Origin: Stentor coeruleus
Lineage: Eukaryota; Ciliophora; Heterotrichea; Heterotrichida; Stentoridae
Assembly: GCA_001970955.1 (NCBI GenBank)
Contig: MPUH01000147.1
Coordinates: 30,947-94,946 of the forward strand
DNA length: 64,000 nt
Reading direction: 5' to 3'
The position numbers and the translations under genes were made by a program. Below, piece by piece: positions 33,051 through 44,342 of the stretch. Positions within the stretch are counted from its first letter, which is position 1. Every line of letters begins with the position of its first letter. A model generated the notes under the pieces. That model searched no databases. It was not told where the DNA came from and worked only from the letters and a program-made list of their open reading frames with translations.

Positions 33051-34526
33051 TTAGGTAAAACTTGATTGAGAACTTATATCAGAATAAGGGTTTTTGGGTG
33101 TTGGGTAAGGCATTTTAGGCGAAAAGTCCCTTTTTCTTTTCGGTGTCCCAGTATTTTTTACTAAGTTAGGCTTGAACACCACCCCAGATTCCTTTAAATA
33201 CTTCTCCTGAAGCACAGCATTTCTTTCAATTTTATCCTTGTGCAATGCGTATAAATGTTCAAATCTTGGGACTTCATCAGTTTTCTTAGCCCTAGGAGCA
33301 CTTTTCGATCTTTCCCTTTCTTGCTCTTCAACAAGTTTCTGTTTTTCCTTCCTTTTCTCTGCTTCTCCATATAGTCTTACATATGCTACAGGCTCAGTAC
33401 TAACTTTCGGACTCATAAGTTTAGGGACAAACTGAACTTCAGCCACTTCTTTTATCCTACTTTCCATAAGCTTTTTTTGCCTTTCCTTTTGCATTTCTTG
33501 AAAATTGTTATAAAGTTTCTCATAAACATTCCCTGTTCCTATATAATTTGAGTTAGGGTTTACAGCAGGTCTAAATGTGCACTCTTTAATCTCCTTATCT
33601 TTGTTTACAAGTTCTTTTTCCCTAAGTTTCTGCCTTTGGACTTCAGCATCCTGGTAAAGTTTATTATATGATTTTTCTCCAGGTGGGGTTTTTGGTGGGT
33701 TTATTTTAGGTTTAAATGTGCATTCTTGAGTTTCTTTATTTTCTCTTTGATATTTATATAACTGATCACGTTCTTTAGAATCACTTTGATGAAGACGTTC
33801 AAATACAGAACCTAGCCTATCGTTTTGACTTGTGACTATAGGGCGAAATGTACATTCTTCCATTTCTCTTGTCATTATTTCTTTACGAGTTCTTTCTAAT
33901 GATGACTCTTTTGCTGCTGCATCTTCATAAAGCCTGTAAAAAGTTGGTTTTTTTTTAAATCCTTCAAGGCTTTCAGGAGAGTCTTTACGAGTATACATAA
34001 GGGGCTTTGATGATGTTGTTGAAAGAAGCTGTTTGGCTTCACTTTTACAAGATAAACTGTTTGACCTTTCGGAATTTGATTTGCTGAAAATGTTGTAACT
34101 CATGTTTAGGGGCTCTCGGGGCTCACGGTAAAGATGCTCAAATGGAGGTTTTGATCTGATTTTCGGGGAATTTTGCATTTTCCATAGAAGGAAATATTTG
34201 AGCTTTTTTCTTAGAAGAGATGATTTTCTTATTTCTAAAAGTCTTTCAAGTCGTTTTTCTTCCTCGCATTTCTTCCAGGATAGGAAAACTCTTTCTGCGA
34301 ACTCTGAATAAGTTGTACCGAAAGGATCGATTTTAATTGCTGTTTCTAGCAGTTGGGATAAGGAGAGGATTTGCGATTTCGGGTTGTTTATGTCCTCGAT
34401 GATTTTTGGAAAGTCCTGATAATTTATTAATCCCTTTGTATTTCTTACAATCCTAAATAAGTAATTCCTGAACACATAACTAGAATGCATATTTGTTATC
34501 TTTATATAGCATTTAACTATCGTCAA
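33051..34526 (-). CDS. Cytoskeletal-type protein with repeated ECTFxP motifs
   Basis: A 491-residue protein. After an N-terminal region of about 100 residues, a unit recurs about four times: a helix with a LYxDA- or LHQSD-like start and many Lys/Glu/Arg, ending in CTF[RK]P followed by a Val/Ile and Asn. Examples are MEECTFRPIVTS, TQECTFKPKINPP and IKECTFRPAVNPN, with a weaker VQFVPKLM. The C-terminus is basic and Pro-rich. The gene at 49948-51087 has similar CTFQPKIN and FTFKPVIN motifs, so both may belong to one ciliate family of filament or axoneme-associated proteins. The start may be the second Met (MHSSYV) rather than the first. Confidence 0.7.
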   Translation of the reverse strand: MTIVKCYIKITNMHSSYVFRNYLFRIVRNTKGLINYQDFPKIIEDINNPKSQILSLSQLLETAIKIDPFGTTYSEFAERVFLSWKKCEEEKRLERLLEIRKSSLLRKKLKYFLLWKMQNSPKIRSKPPFEHLYREPREPLNMSYNIFSKSNSERSNSLSCKSEAKQLLSTTSSKPLMYTRKDSPESLEGFKKKPTFYRLYEDAAAKESSLERTRKEIMTREMEECTFRPIVTSQNDRLGSVFERLHQSDSKERDQLYKYQRENKETQECTFKPKINPPKTPPGEKSYNKLYQDAEVQRQKLREKELVNKDKEIKECTFRPAVNPNSNYIGTGNVYEKLYNNFQEMQKERQKKLMESRIKEVAEVQFVPKLMSPKVSTEPVAYVRLYGEAEKRKEKQKLVEEQERERSKSAPRAKKTDEVPRFEHLYALHKDKIERNAVLQEKYLKESGVVFKPNLVKNTGTPKRKRDFSPKMPYPTPKNPYSDISSQSSFT

Positions 34527-34570
34527 TCCAAATTAAAATTTCAGAAAATTAATTAAAACTTAGTTATGTT

Positions 34571-34990
34571 TTAAGCTCTTTCTCCTCTGATTCTTCTAGC
34601 CAATTGCATATCGCGTGGCATAATTGTAACTCTCTTACCATGAATCGCACAAAGATTTGTGTCTTCAAAGAGTCCTACCAAGTATGCTTCAGCAGCTTCT
34701 TGTAGTGCTAAAACTGCAGAGCTTTGGAATCTCAAGTCAGTTTTGTATTCTTGGGCAATTTCTCTAACAAGTCTTTGGAAAGGAAGTTTTCTGACGAGTA
34801 GTTCAGTGCTTTTTTGATATTTTCTGATTTCACGAAGAGCAACAGTCCCTGGTCTAAATCTGTGAGGCTTCTTAACACCACTTGTAGTGGAAGATGCGGC
34901 TGTCACTTTTTTAGCTGCCTTGGTAGCCAAATGCTTTTTTGGGGTTTTTCCTGCTGGAGTCTTTCTTGCAGTTTGTTTGGTACGTGCCAT
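34571..34990 (-). CDS. H3: Divergent histone H3
   Basis: Starting at the conserved [10 protein letters not shown], the protein is 139 residues with Met, three longer than standard H3. An upstream in-frame Met adds 20 unconserved residues and is not the start. The fold ([65 protein letters not shown]) is intact. The tail keeps K4, K9, K14, K23 and K27. It has Thr at position 10 and Val at 28 where standard H3 has Ser, and three extra residues between positions 28 and the VKK motif, shifting the K36 equivalent. It is thus a variant, perhaps lacking the usual Ser10 and Ser28 mitotic phosphorylation. Upstream DNA is C-poor on the plus strand. Confidence 0.96.
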   Translation of the reverse strand: MARTKQTARKTPAGKTPKKHLATKAAKKVTAASSTTSGVKKPHRFRPGTVALREIRKYQKSTELLVRKLPFQRLVREIAQEYKTDLRFQSSAVLALQEAAEAYLVGLFEDTNLCAIHGKRVTIMPRDMQLARRIRGERA

Positions 34991-36786
34991 TATTAAATAG
35001 TGGATGGTGATTCGGCTTTTATATTTAACTATTAGAACATAATTAAGCAATCTAAATTTTGATTGGGTAATTGATAAAAATGGAAAAAAAATTATGGGTT
35101 TTTGGAACTTGGTTTTTAGTATGGAATTGAATTTTGCTATTTTAACCGCGATAAAAAATGCTTTTGAGATAGGTGGAGGGAAAAGAATTAGAATGAAAGG
35201 GTACTATTGATGGTAATGTAGGAAGGTTAATATTTAGGTTCGTAAGGGATTTTAGAAGGCAATGAGGAAAATTAAATGACGCAAGGATTATAATGGATTT
35301 TCTAAGAGTTGAAGTAATGAGGATAGGAAAAATATTGAAAAAAATAGGATCCCTGAATTAATTTAGAATGAAAAACTAAAAATAAAAGCATAAAGTTTAT
35401 AGGAGCCATGACAGAATTGCTTAATATCCTATTTTTCAAGGTAAACTTTTGCATATTTAATATAGATAAAATATACTCTGAAGACATAAAAATTGTATTT
35501 AATATCAGAACTGTTTTATATATAAATTTTAATCTAATTCTTAAATAAGATCATTACTTTTTCCTCTTTGGTTCTTAATCATATATTCAAATAAAACTAA
35601 TATGAATCTATCAAAATCTTACTAAACCTCTAATTTTCCCTTTTTCAATCTCCCTTTACTAATACTCAAACTTCAAATAATATTTTCTTATTTTTAACTT
35701 AATTTTAAACTGAAAATAGAAATAAACTAACTTAACACCCTAACATCCACTCTTAAACTCATCACAATTTCCTACTTAAAATATAATTTTCTTATATTTT
35801 ATTATTAAATCACTCTAAACCTCTTATGTCTCATTTTTTTCAAGTATCATCATAAATTTTTAATCAGCACAAAGGAATTTTAGACTTTGGGGATTTCTTA
35901 ATTATTCTTAACATTTCATTAACCCTTTTATTTTCTATCATTTTCTGTATCGCTTGATTTCTTTTCTATTATTTGCAATCTCACGTACTTGTTTATTATC
36001 TTTAAATTTAATGCTATTCTTGCTTTGTTTAATAATAATCATATCTTTTTTTGCTTATTATTATTATCCCTTACATAATTTTATTTACCCTTTTTCACTT
36101 TATTATTAGTATCTTCATATTTAAGTTTCTGGATTTAAATCTTAATCTTAATTTCCTTTACAATATAACTTTTCTATTGTTGATAACTTCTTCTGCAGTT
36201 TTATCTTAAGTTTTAATATTTCCTCTTTTTCGAAGTTTTAATTTGATAGATAAGAATAGTTTAAGCAATGAATTGAGGTTTAAATCAATAAATTTTCATA
36301 ATTTTGATAGTAAAAATATATCAGGCTATAAAAAGTGCTTTATTGTGAACATATGATACAGGGTTTAAAATCTTTAAGCAAAATCTACGTATTTTCAGAC
36401 TGTTTAAATCATTTTCAAAATATTTCCGTATTTTTTATATAAACTCTCTGTATTAACACGAGTAGTCATATAATTATTTTTTTCCTTTACAGATTTAACT
36501 ATTTCTTCAAGTCTTCAAGGAATAGTAGTCATGCACCACAATTGTTTTATTTCTTCTCTAGTTCCCTTATGACCTAAATCATTTATCGTTTCCATCAACA
36601 ACTCTTCCTTATCGATTTCAAGAACTTCAAATATAACTCTAACTCTTTAATTATTGGCATCTAAAGTATAATTCATAATTTTTATATTCTTTACCAATTC
36701 TAACTCATATCAAAATATATAATAAAAAACCGAAACTAAGGCTTAAAGGGCTTAATAATCAAAAAGATCATAAAAAATATTTAAAT
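34991..36786. other. AT-rich intergenic region with a gene relic
   Basis: About 1.8 kb. The plus strand passes from C-poor (35090-35340, upstream of H3) to C-rich and G-poor (35560-36200). A decayed coding fragment at 36479-36709 is listed separately. Nothing else is supported. Confidence 0.55.
36479..36709 (-). pseudogene. Gene relic with two in-frame stops
   Basis: Seventy-seven minus-strand codons read as a convincing globular or helical protein. They include RVRVIFEVLEIDKEELLMET, then INDLGHKGTREEIKQLWC and RLEEIVKSVKEK. A TAA (647-649 of the 36-kb block) and a TGA (515-517) interrupt it. No start codon or intron rescues it. The residues include many Glu, Asp and Gly, so this is not a product of AT-rich composition. 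The family is not recognised. Confidence 0.5.
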
Positions 36787-38388
36787 ATGGACTCTGATGA
36801 TGACGAGAGCTACATTATCAGCGCCGAAAGAAAGGCTAAGCAAAATTATTTAACAGAGGAAATCTTATACAACCACTATGACCCTGAGTTATTTATGATG
36901 TTTTGTTCCAAAATTAAAGAGCCTGATGTAGACAACTGGACATTCGAAGAACTTGTCGTATGCGTGCAAGACTTCAAAATGACCTACAGACGAGGAACTA
37001 CCCTCAAAGACGTCCTAGAAGAAGAACAAAAAAACCAAAAACCAGAACCAAAAAGGTCAGAGTCAGCAAAAAAACAAACACCAGAGCCTGTTATTGATAA
37101 TAAACTATCCAAGCCTAAAACTCCTCCAAAAACCCCAAAAGCTCCAAAAATCACTGAAAATATCATCGACCCATTGAAAATGCATAACGAAAACCATCAA
37201 GAAAACCCTGAAAAACGTGGAAGAAGTTGCACAGGTACCTGATATATAGAAACAACTCAGCCTAAAACTCAGATAAATAAAAGTCTTCTAAGCCCAAGAG
37301 TAGAAAAAATCGAACATCTAGAAGAAACTTTTCCTATAAGATGTCGACAACTTGAAGCTAATGAACTGAGTACTTGTAAAAACCTAGAGTTTATTTTAGG
37401 AGAACCTGAACTTGTTGAAGGGGGTTTTTTATCATCAAAATTCTACCTTTATCCTGTTAAAACGTTACCATTAGGTTGGGAATGTAAAAGAAAATATGCT
37501 GAATTTATTTGGTTACAAGAAATTTTACAGTCTTCTTTTCCTAATTTTATTATCCCTGCAATTCCTAATATCAAACAGTTTTCTAAACCTGAAAACGATA
37601 AACTCAGCTCTCGGAAATTTTTTCTTATAAAATTCCTTATTTCTCTATCAAAAAACAAAATTTTGTTATCTTTACCTGTTGTTCAAGACTTTCTTTTTAT
37701 ATCTTCAAGAGAAAAGTTTATTGATTTGACAAAATCCTTTAAGAAAAAAACAATCAAGCCTGATAATTTGCATATGCTTTATAATAATGATGAGTTTCTT
37801 CAATGCTCTGTTTCTGATATGAGTGAACAACATGGGAATTTGTCAAAATTTATTGTAAATCAAGAGGCTATAGAGAAAAAACTTAAAAAACAAACTTCGA
37901 TACTAAGAAAAGATATGAGAATCTATGAAGAAGATATGAAAAATATTGCTAAAAGTTTTAAAGAATTAGAAAGTTTACATGATGGGTTTATTTTCAAAAG
38001 TGAAAATTGTAAAATGCTTGGGAATATCGGAAGTGGATATGAGAAAATCAGCCAAATTGAAGGGGAAAGGATCAAAATGATTAAAGAGCATTTTCATTTA
38101 AGCTTCAAATACTCATCATTAGAAAAAGAAAAAATCAAAGATATGCTTAAAGAACGAGATGGTTATTATAATGAGTTCCTTAAAGCTGAGACTAAAGGGA
38201 AAAATCTTGAACATGTTAGGAATTTTTATGGGTATTACAATCTCCAAGCATTGAGTGAAACGAAAAAAGCTATAACTGAAGATATAAAAAATGCTACTAA
38301 CAACTTCACAGCTTTTGCTAAAAAATCAGCTAATTTAGCTTCAGATTTCCATACAGTGTGGTCAAATTTAATAAACAACTTAAAATAG
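36787..38388 (+). CDS. PX-BAR sorting nexin (two exons)
   Basis: Join 36787-37234 and 37250-38388, removing a 15-nt intron, gives 528 residues. Without it the frame stops at a TGA just inside the intron. The N-terminal region has a short helical domain (residues 15-75) and a Lys/Pro-rich linker. A PX domain follows in the second exon (FYLYPVKTLPLGWECKRKYAEF, then PAIPNIKQFS), expected to bind PI3P. The C-terminal 220 residues are the long helical BAR-like region typical of SNX1/2/5-type sorting nexins (EEDMKNIAKSFKELESLHDG, NFYGYYNLQALSETKKAI). Role: membrane tubulation and cargo retrieval on endosomes; the particular subfamily is unclear. Confidence 0.85.
37235..37249 (+). other. 15-nt intron (GTACCTGATATATAG)
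   Basis: GT..AG intron of exactly 15 nt with an internal TGA in the host frame. Its removal joins AGAAGTTGCACAG to AAACAACTCAG and restores one frame into the PX domain. This length is the diagnostic intron size reported for Stentor. Confidence 0.9.
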
Positions 38389-40449
38389 TAGATTTTATAT
38401 AATCATATTTTAAAATTTTAAGGTAAAAATTTAGATTTTTTTTTCATTTTATGCATAATAAAAGGTTTTAATGTTAGGATAGGTAATTTTTTTTATGACT
38501 TCTATTCATGTTTTTTAATTTATTAAAGCTGAGGTCTTATTAAATTAATGCTAAAAATTTTAAGTATTTTTTGAAGTTTTTATGTTCAATTTTAAATAGT
38601 TAAGAGAAACTTTTATATTTTTAGAATTGATTTAAATTTTAATGATTTTAAAGTTTGAATATGATAGATGCTTATGGGTTGTTTATTGATTATGGCTTTA
38701 CTTGAAAATACTATATATGAATCTTATTCGAATTCAAAAAGACATTTTCTTATAAACAAATATGTTTTTGTTTACATTTTGATTAGTAAATTTATTAAAT
38801 GTTATTACTGTATATGAAAATATTTAATTTAGCTTATTAAGTTGATAGTTTTGACTACTTTTTTCCCTTTTAATACTTAGATTTAGATAATACTTCATTT
38901 TATGATACAAAAATTGATATTTTTCATTGGGCTGTTTGTTATTAAAGCATTTGATTAATCCAAATAAAATTTCCGCAAATTTTCTTTGAATCCTTTTTCA
39001 TTTCTAATTTATTATTGTTTATATAGCCAGTGATTTCTGTTATATATACTTTTATATGTTAATAAAAACTACTTACATTTTATATAATAAATCAGCCTAA
39101 TATACTCAAAAGTACTGCATAAAAAGAATATCTTTAAACATAAAGTCAAATACCTAATCGTCAAAATTCGTCAACTAATATTTATATACATCCTTGTAGT
39201 ATTTAATCCTTATACACAAGCTAAAAATTTATTAAATATCATTTCTCATTAAAATTTGCACAAAAGAAAAAACCTAGCCTAATTTATTCGCATCAAAATT
39301 TCATTATTACACATCCTAAAATCAAAATTTCTAATTTTCCAAATTAATTTATAAATTCTAAATGCTTTAGCTTTGATGCAAAATCTACTATTGAAATATG
39401 CCATTTAATTGTAATATAAATATATATTTCTCATCTAACTATATACAGAAAAAAATTGTTATTTCAACTCTTCATTCTCAGCTTGTACTAATTTTCCATT
39501 TATATGGTAAGCTTACTTCTATGAATCAGAGTCAAAAATTACTCTTAAAAATTTATGGTATTAATATCTTGAGTTTAACTGCTCGTGATAGATAAAGGAA
39601 ATTATATCAGACCTAGTCTAAGGTATAGACAACTTCTTATTTCTATGAATTTTATATGACTTTCAAAAATTGCACATGCCCATAGGCCCGTCATATAAAG
39701 AAGACTATGCTCTAAAGTAGGCATTTCTCATTGGAATTGACATAATTTCAATCATCGGAAAAGAATTTTAATGAAAAGTACCTTCTGAGGATAAAGGGAA
39801 ATTCAATTTACATTTGCATGATATCATAAAAGCCTGGGCTTAGGCGATAAGAGAATTGGTTTCTAATAAAAAGAAATAATTCAAGTTAAAATATCTTCAA
39901 TTGCGTATTTTCTTTGAGAGTTAAGCAGATTCTTTGCAGATATTTTAAAAAGTCAGAAAAGTTGTCATTTTATAGAAACTAAGAAACTAAGAAAATACTT
40001 AAATCAAGAATACTTGTTTAAAAGTATCCTTGAAGTAATAGAATAGATTTACATATTTACATTAAGTATATACCTTCATACTTGCTAATAATGGTTAAAA
40101 AGCATTTTCATACAGACCATAATATTTAAAATGTCTAATGATATAATTTTTATGAAAGTCTTATCTTAAGTTAATATAGAAAATACAGTTTTCTTTATGA
40201 TTTAAAATAATCATTACTCAATGTAAGTCTTTTCAAAAGCCTGTTCATCATATACATTAAATAGAGTTTTTATTAATATATAAGGATCATGACATTTAAA
40301 TAAGGTTTCGTATATTTAAGAAACCTTTATCGTGTGCTTTGTCTTAAAATGTGTAAATCTAGACTTTAAGTATCTATATCTTTAAAATATATAGTAAATC
40401 ATTTAAAGCATTAGACTTATTAAACCTAATATGTTTGGCATATAATTAA
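38389..40449. other. Very AT-rich intergenic region with a gene relic
   Basis: About 2 kb with no intact gene. A protein-like, stop-interrupted segment at 39676-39876 is listed separately. A 65-codon plus-strand frame at 39398-39595 has no recognisable motif and I do not support it. The last 40 bp before 40450 share CATATAATTAAATGG with the start of the paralogous gene at 44343. Confidence 0.5.
39676..39876 (+). pseudogene. Decayed coding fragment with several in-frame stops
   Basis: From the ATG at 39676 the frame reads MPIGPSYKEDYALK, a TAG, AFLIGIDIISIIGKEF, then TAA and TGA. It goes on to KVPSEDKGKFNLHLHDIIKA, a Trp-Ala pair, another TAG, IRELV and a final TAA. The stops at 39718, 39769, 39772, 39841 and 39877 sit in text that otherwise looks like a real protein. 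TAA/TAG could derive from CAA/CAG and TGA from TGG by single C-to-T or G-to-A changes. No family is recognised. Confidence 0.4.
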
Positions 40450-41613
40450 ATGGCTAATTTGGAACAATTTTTTATAGTAAAGAGAGGACGTCCAAGGAAG
40501 ATCAGTAAAGAGTTTTTAAGGAGTCTACAAGAGTCTATTCAAAACAGCGCTGACTCTAAAACACTAAAGTACCTTGAAAGCCAAAAAAAATACCTTAAGG
40601 AAAATTATTGTCAAAAATTGAAGATGATGCTTTCAATCATTCCTAAATTGGTAAATTTTCCATATAAAGTAAAGTCATTACCCTTGTTAAACCTTTTCGA
40701 AGAATCAGCCAAAAAGCACCTTATGAATGAGCTAGAAATCGCTGCTTTAAGTTTACTGCTCGGTTCAGTACAGTGGGAATCTACAAAATATTTGGTTGAA
40801 GAAGTAATAGAAGCTTGTTGTCTTATTGCTAAAAGATATTTTGAAAGTAACATCGAACTTGTAAATTATCTTCAAACTAAGCTTGAGTCTCAATACAGTA
40901 ACTTAGAAAGCATTGTTTCCTCTGTGAGAAAAGTTTATAGTCTTGATCTTAAAAGTATTAATAAAAGACTTAAAACCCTTTTGAAGCATTCCAAAAAATT
41001 CAATGTTAACTACGCTTATTATGTGGATGAAATTATAAGAATGTCTCCTCCTTATAATATCGATTTGAAAAAGCAAAAAGTTGACGAAAAAGACAGTCAG
41101 GAAGATGATCTATCTTTTGAAGAACAAGAAAGTGAAGGCATGAACTTTCTTTATTGTTATAAGTCTCCTCCTCATCCTGAAAAACCGAAAATCTTTACCA
41201 TCATAACCAAAGAATCTAAAGAAAAAAAGAATATTCAAGCTGAAGAAATATTAAACCCACAGGGCAACGAGCAAAAGGCTGAGAGCATGAAAAAAAACTC
41301 GCGAAAAATCCATGAGCGGAGAAACAATTCTAAAAAGCCAAAAACTACAAAAAATTCATACAGGTCCAAGAACCTTGATTTTCAAAACAATTTGGAGAAT
41401 GGAAATAGCAAAATTATCATTAATAGCCGCATAGATGATGAAATGCATTACCAAGCTATTAATAAAAGCCTGAGACAGACTAATTTGAATGATCTGGTTC
41501 CTTTGGATGACTATGAAAAATCCCTTGCCGACTCTGATTTTTACCCTTTTGAATTTTCCGGTATACATAGTGATGACGAAGAAAATATATCAAGTTTACT
41601 AGCATTTATCTAA
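40450..41613 (+). CDS. AT-hook protein, paralogue 1 of a twin pair
   Basis: A 387-residue protein with an AT-hook (KRGRPRK, residues 11-17) right after a short conserved start (MANLEQF). Residues 45-210 form a conserved, mostly helical domain shared with the gene at 44343. Its signatures are KENYCQK, MNELEIAALSL, SVQWE, EEVIEACCL, TKLESQYSN and VDEIIRMSPPYNID. A polar, poorly conserved linker with many Lys/Asn/Glu follows. A conserved end motif, LVPLDDYEK, lies near residue 350. A nuclear role binding AT-rich DNA is likely from the AT-hook. The helical domain resembles nothing I know. The gene sits alone in an AT-rich, gene-poor stretch. Confidence 0.8.
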   Translation: MANLEQFFIVKRGRPRKISKEFLRSLQESIQNSADSKTLKYLESQKKYLKENYCQKLKMMLSIIPKLVNFPYKVKSLPLLNLFEESAKKHLMNELEIAALSLLLGSVQWESTKYLVEEVIEACCLIAKRYFESNIELVNYLQTKLESQYSNLESIVSSVRKVYSLDLKSINKRLKTLLKHSKKFNVNYAYYVDEIIRMSPPYNIDLKKQKVDEKDSQEDDLSFEEQESEGMNFLYCYKSPPHPEKPKIFTIITKESKEKKNIQAEEILNPQGNEQKAESMKKNSRKIHERRNNSKKPKTTKNSYRSKNLDFQNNLENGNSKIIINSRIDDEMHYQAINKSLRQTNLNDLVPLDDYEKSLADSDFYPFEFSGIHSDDEENISSLLAFI

Positions 41614-41674
41614 TAGGGTTATATAAAAAGATTAGATTTTATTAAAATTATATCCTATGATTATTTAGTTTTTG

Positions 41675-41791
41675 CTATTGGGGTGCTAACCAGTTCAAAA
41701 TCTGATCTAATCCGCCTATTAGACTTGCTGTACCATGATTTCGATAAGAGAGATTTTTTAAAAGTTCATGTCCTTGAACTGAGGCATAGTA
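41675..41791 (-). pseudogene. Isolated C-terminal coding fragment
   Basis: Thirty-eight minus-strand codons read YYASVQGHELLKNLSYRNHG, then TASLIGGLDQILNWLAPQ, and end at TAG (41675-41677). Upstream the frame is closed by TAA at 41792-41794. GC content is higher than the surroundings and the residues look like a folded protein. It is probably the last piece of a dead gene. No family is recognised. Confidence 0.4.
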
Positions 41792-42338
41792 TTATTTTTA
41801 AGCTCCTAAAAATTATAGCAAAGTAAAACCTACCTCAAAACTAGGATAATTCAGTAAAAGTAACTGTTATTGCTTTAAGATTCTTATCTTTTTTTACTAA
41901 AATCGCTAATTCTATATAAAATATTCATTCAAATCACAAATCCATTAAATCATAATTCAGAAATCCTCATGTCTCAAGTTTTTTTTCTTCAAATTTTAAT
42001 ACTAATTCATGAAGCAACCAGCTTAATTTATGCTTGTCTCTTATGTATTTTAGTTTTCATGCTCAAAAAAAAAAGAAAGTGATTTATAAAACTAATAATA
42101 CAATTTAAACTGATGATTTAAACATTATTAAATACTTATATAAATGATTAATTTTATCAGGAATTAAATTAAAGGCTGTAAAAAGTTCTAGTTAATAAAG
42201 CATAGGGATAAATTTATAAAATTGTGTATGTCTTATAAAATAAAAATAATAATTTTAGTGTTGTTTTGAGATAAACAACTGTCACCTTTGCTTTTAATGA
42301 TATATTTTTATAATCATTAGATTTTATACAATTTTGTT

Positions 42339-42596
42339 TTGTTAGTAAAAATAGAAGGTATACAACTTAGTCATTATGTCATATATCGATAATTAGCTAA
42401 AAAGTTAGATGGTGCATAAGTGGAAAAAGGAGTTGAAGGGTTGGCGGAATTATCGATTAAAAATTATGGCAATGAGTTGTTATCTTCTATTGAAAAACAA
42501 TGTTATCTTACGAAACATGAGAAAAATACTATATCATTCTATCTTTACATACCAAAAAAGCTTAAAATTTTTATTGTTATCCAAGTTATATTATAA
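42339..42596 (+). pseudogene. Decayed coding fragment
   Basis: The plus-strand frame contains LVKIEGIQLSHYVIYR, TAA at 42390, LAKKLDGA, TAA at 42417, and VEKGVEGLAELSIKNYGNEL followed by SSIEKQCYLTKHEKN, then ends at TAA 42594. Charged, non-repetitive residues argue for former coding. An overlapping frame from 42409 is open but has low-quality composition. No family is recognised. Confidence 0.35.
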
Positions 42597-44342
42597 ATAA
42601 CAACTAATTTTGTTTACAATAACTTTTTATACAAATAAACACTTTATATAAGTATAAAACTTGATAGAAAGCGGTAATAAACTGCCTTAAAGTGCTAAAC
42701 TAATAAAATAAATTGTGTTAATTATAAAAACTAAAAACTTTTAATCAATTTTTTTGAAATAAACTTTTAAAAGTTGAGAAAACGAATAAAATACTGCACA
42801 GATCTCTGAAAATGTTATAAATATATTCATATTTCATTTAAATCATTTTTCATTCAAAATGAAAATGCCTTCAGCTTATTTTTCTTAAAGTATAATCTTA
42901 TATTTAGATGCTATAAAGCAATCTTATCTTCTAAAACTAAAAACTCTTGATTATTTCAAACGCTAAAAATATAAAAAAGCATATTCACCTTTCGAAAATT
43001 TTCTTATCTAATCATTACTTTTTTTTCTTATCGAATATGCTTTCTAATCATCAGTATAGCTTAGGTTTTTTTCTTATAAAGCCTAGCTTAAATAAAGAAA
43101 TATAAAAGGTTTTCTATAATGAACTTATTTGCCATAAACATAAGGTAATCTAAAATTTTTGGCAATTCTGACACAAAAAGTAAAAAATAAGATTTTTGGT
43201 TTTATCTCATTATAGAAGAGGAACTTGAATATTAGACCTTGTGATGATTATACAAAGGTTGGAAATACTAATAAGAAAAGATATTATAGAATAATATTTT
43301 ATATACAGACTTAAATGTTAAATAATATATACTTAGACTTTAGATAATATCTTTATGTTTTAGGCTAGAAAATAATTTATATTAGTTAAGGTATTGATGA
43401 AAATAGTTTTATTATGAAATATATGTATTTACTTGCTTTATAACTTTTTAATCATAAAGTGTCAATTGCTTATACATAAAAAACACTTAGATTCGATTAC
43501 AATCTATATTTACTTGACAAAAATATCTTTATAGCTTTTTTTATTTAGATTCTTCATGGCAATCCAAAATTTTGTAAGGTATGAGATCTAAAAAATAATA
43601 TAAATATAAACCAATTTAATTTAAAGCATATATGATAAAGTTATATGCAAATTTATGCTAAAATATTAGAACTGTGTATAAAATTCTAATATTTTAAAAC
43701 TGTAAATAAGGTATGGAAATTAATTCTTATAAAGGTCGAGAATAAATTATAATTATATTTTTCTAAAAAGAATTATGAGTTTATAGGTTGATTTATAAAA
43801 ATTATATCATTACTGAAATTGATAGATTAGATAAAGGAATGTTTACACTAATAAAAGTATTAAATTTATTTCTATAAAGTATAATAACTTGATAATATAT
43901 ACTTTTGGATTATATTTGCCCTTGAAGAATATATGAAATTATTTTATATAAAGTAAATTATTATAATAACTTATATTAGAAATCTAGTACTTTGTTATAA
44001 ATATTTTAAGAACTTCTGTGAAACTAATATTTAAAACCGATTATAAAAGTTTTAAATTATATATTTTGGTCTTGCTTTATCATAAAATATCTTTTATATA
44101 TGTATGAGTTGATTAATAATAATACTAATAATTTTTCCCCCTAATAAATCTTATAAATTTTACCTAATAACTAAGTAAATTATTATTTTATTGTCATACC
44201 CAGAAACTATAAGCTTATACACTAATATTTTATTATTAAATAGTAAATCTTCCAATATTAAAATAGCAGAAAGTGATTATTTATAAAAACACCTAAAAGT
44301 ATATATCTCATGAAATCTTGTATATGGACAACATATAATTAA

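Larger units (their letters stand above)
41614..44342. other. Very AT-rich desert with two coding relics
   Basis: About 2.7 kb. It holds two short protein-like fragments (41675-41791 minus, 42339-42596 plus), listed separately. The rest, especially 42600-44340, is highly AT-rich and I see nothing in it. Confidence 0.55.

Noticed and set aside
34991-35050. 20-residue N-terminal extension of histone H3
   Set aside because: It is unconserved and precedes the invariant [10 protein letters not shown] start.
39398-39595. 65-codon plus-strand frame
   Set aside because: No motif and no homology that I recognise; AT-driven residues.
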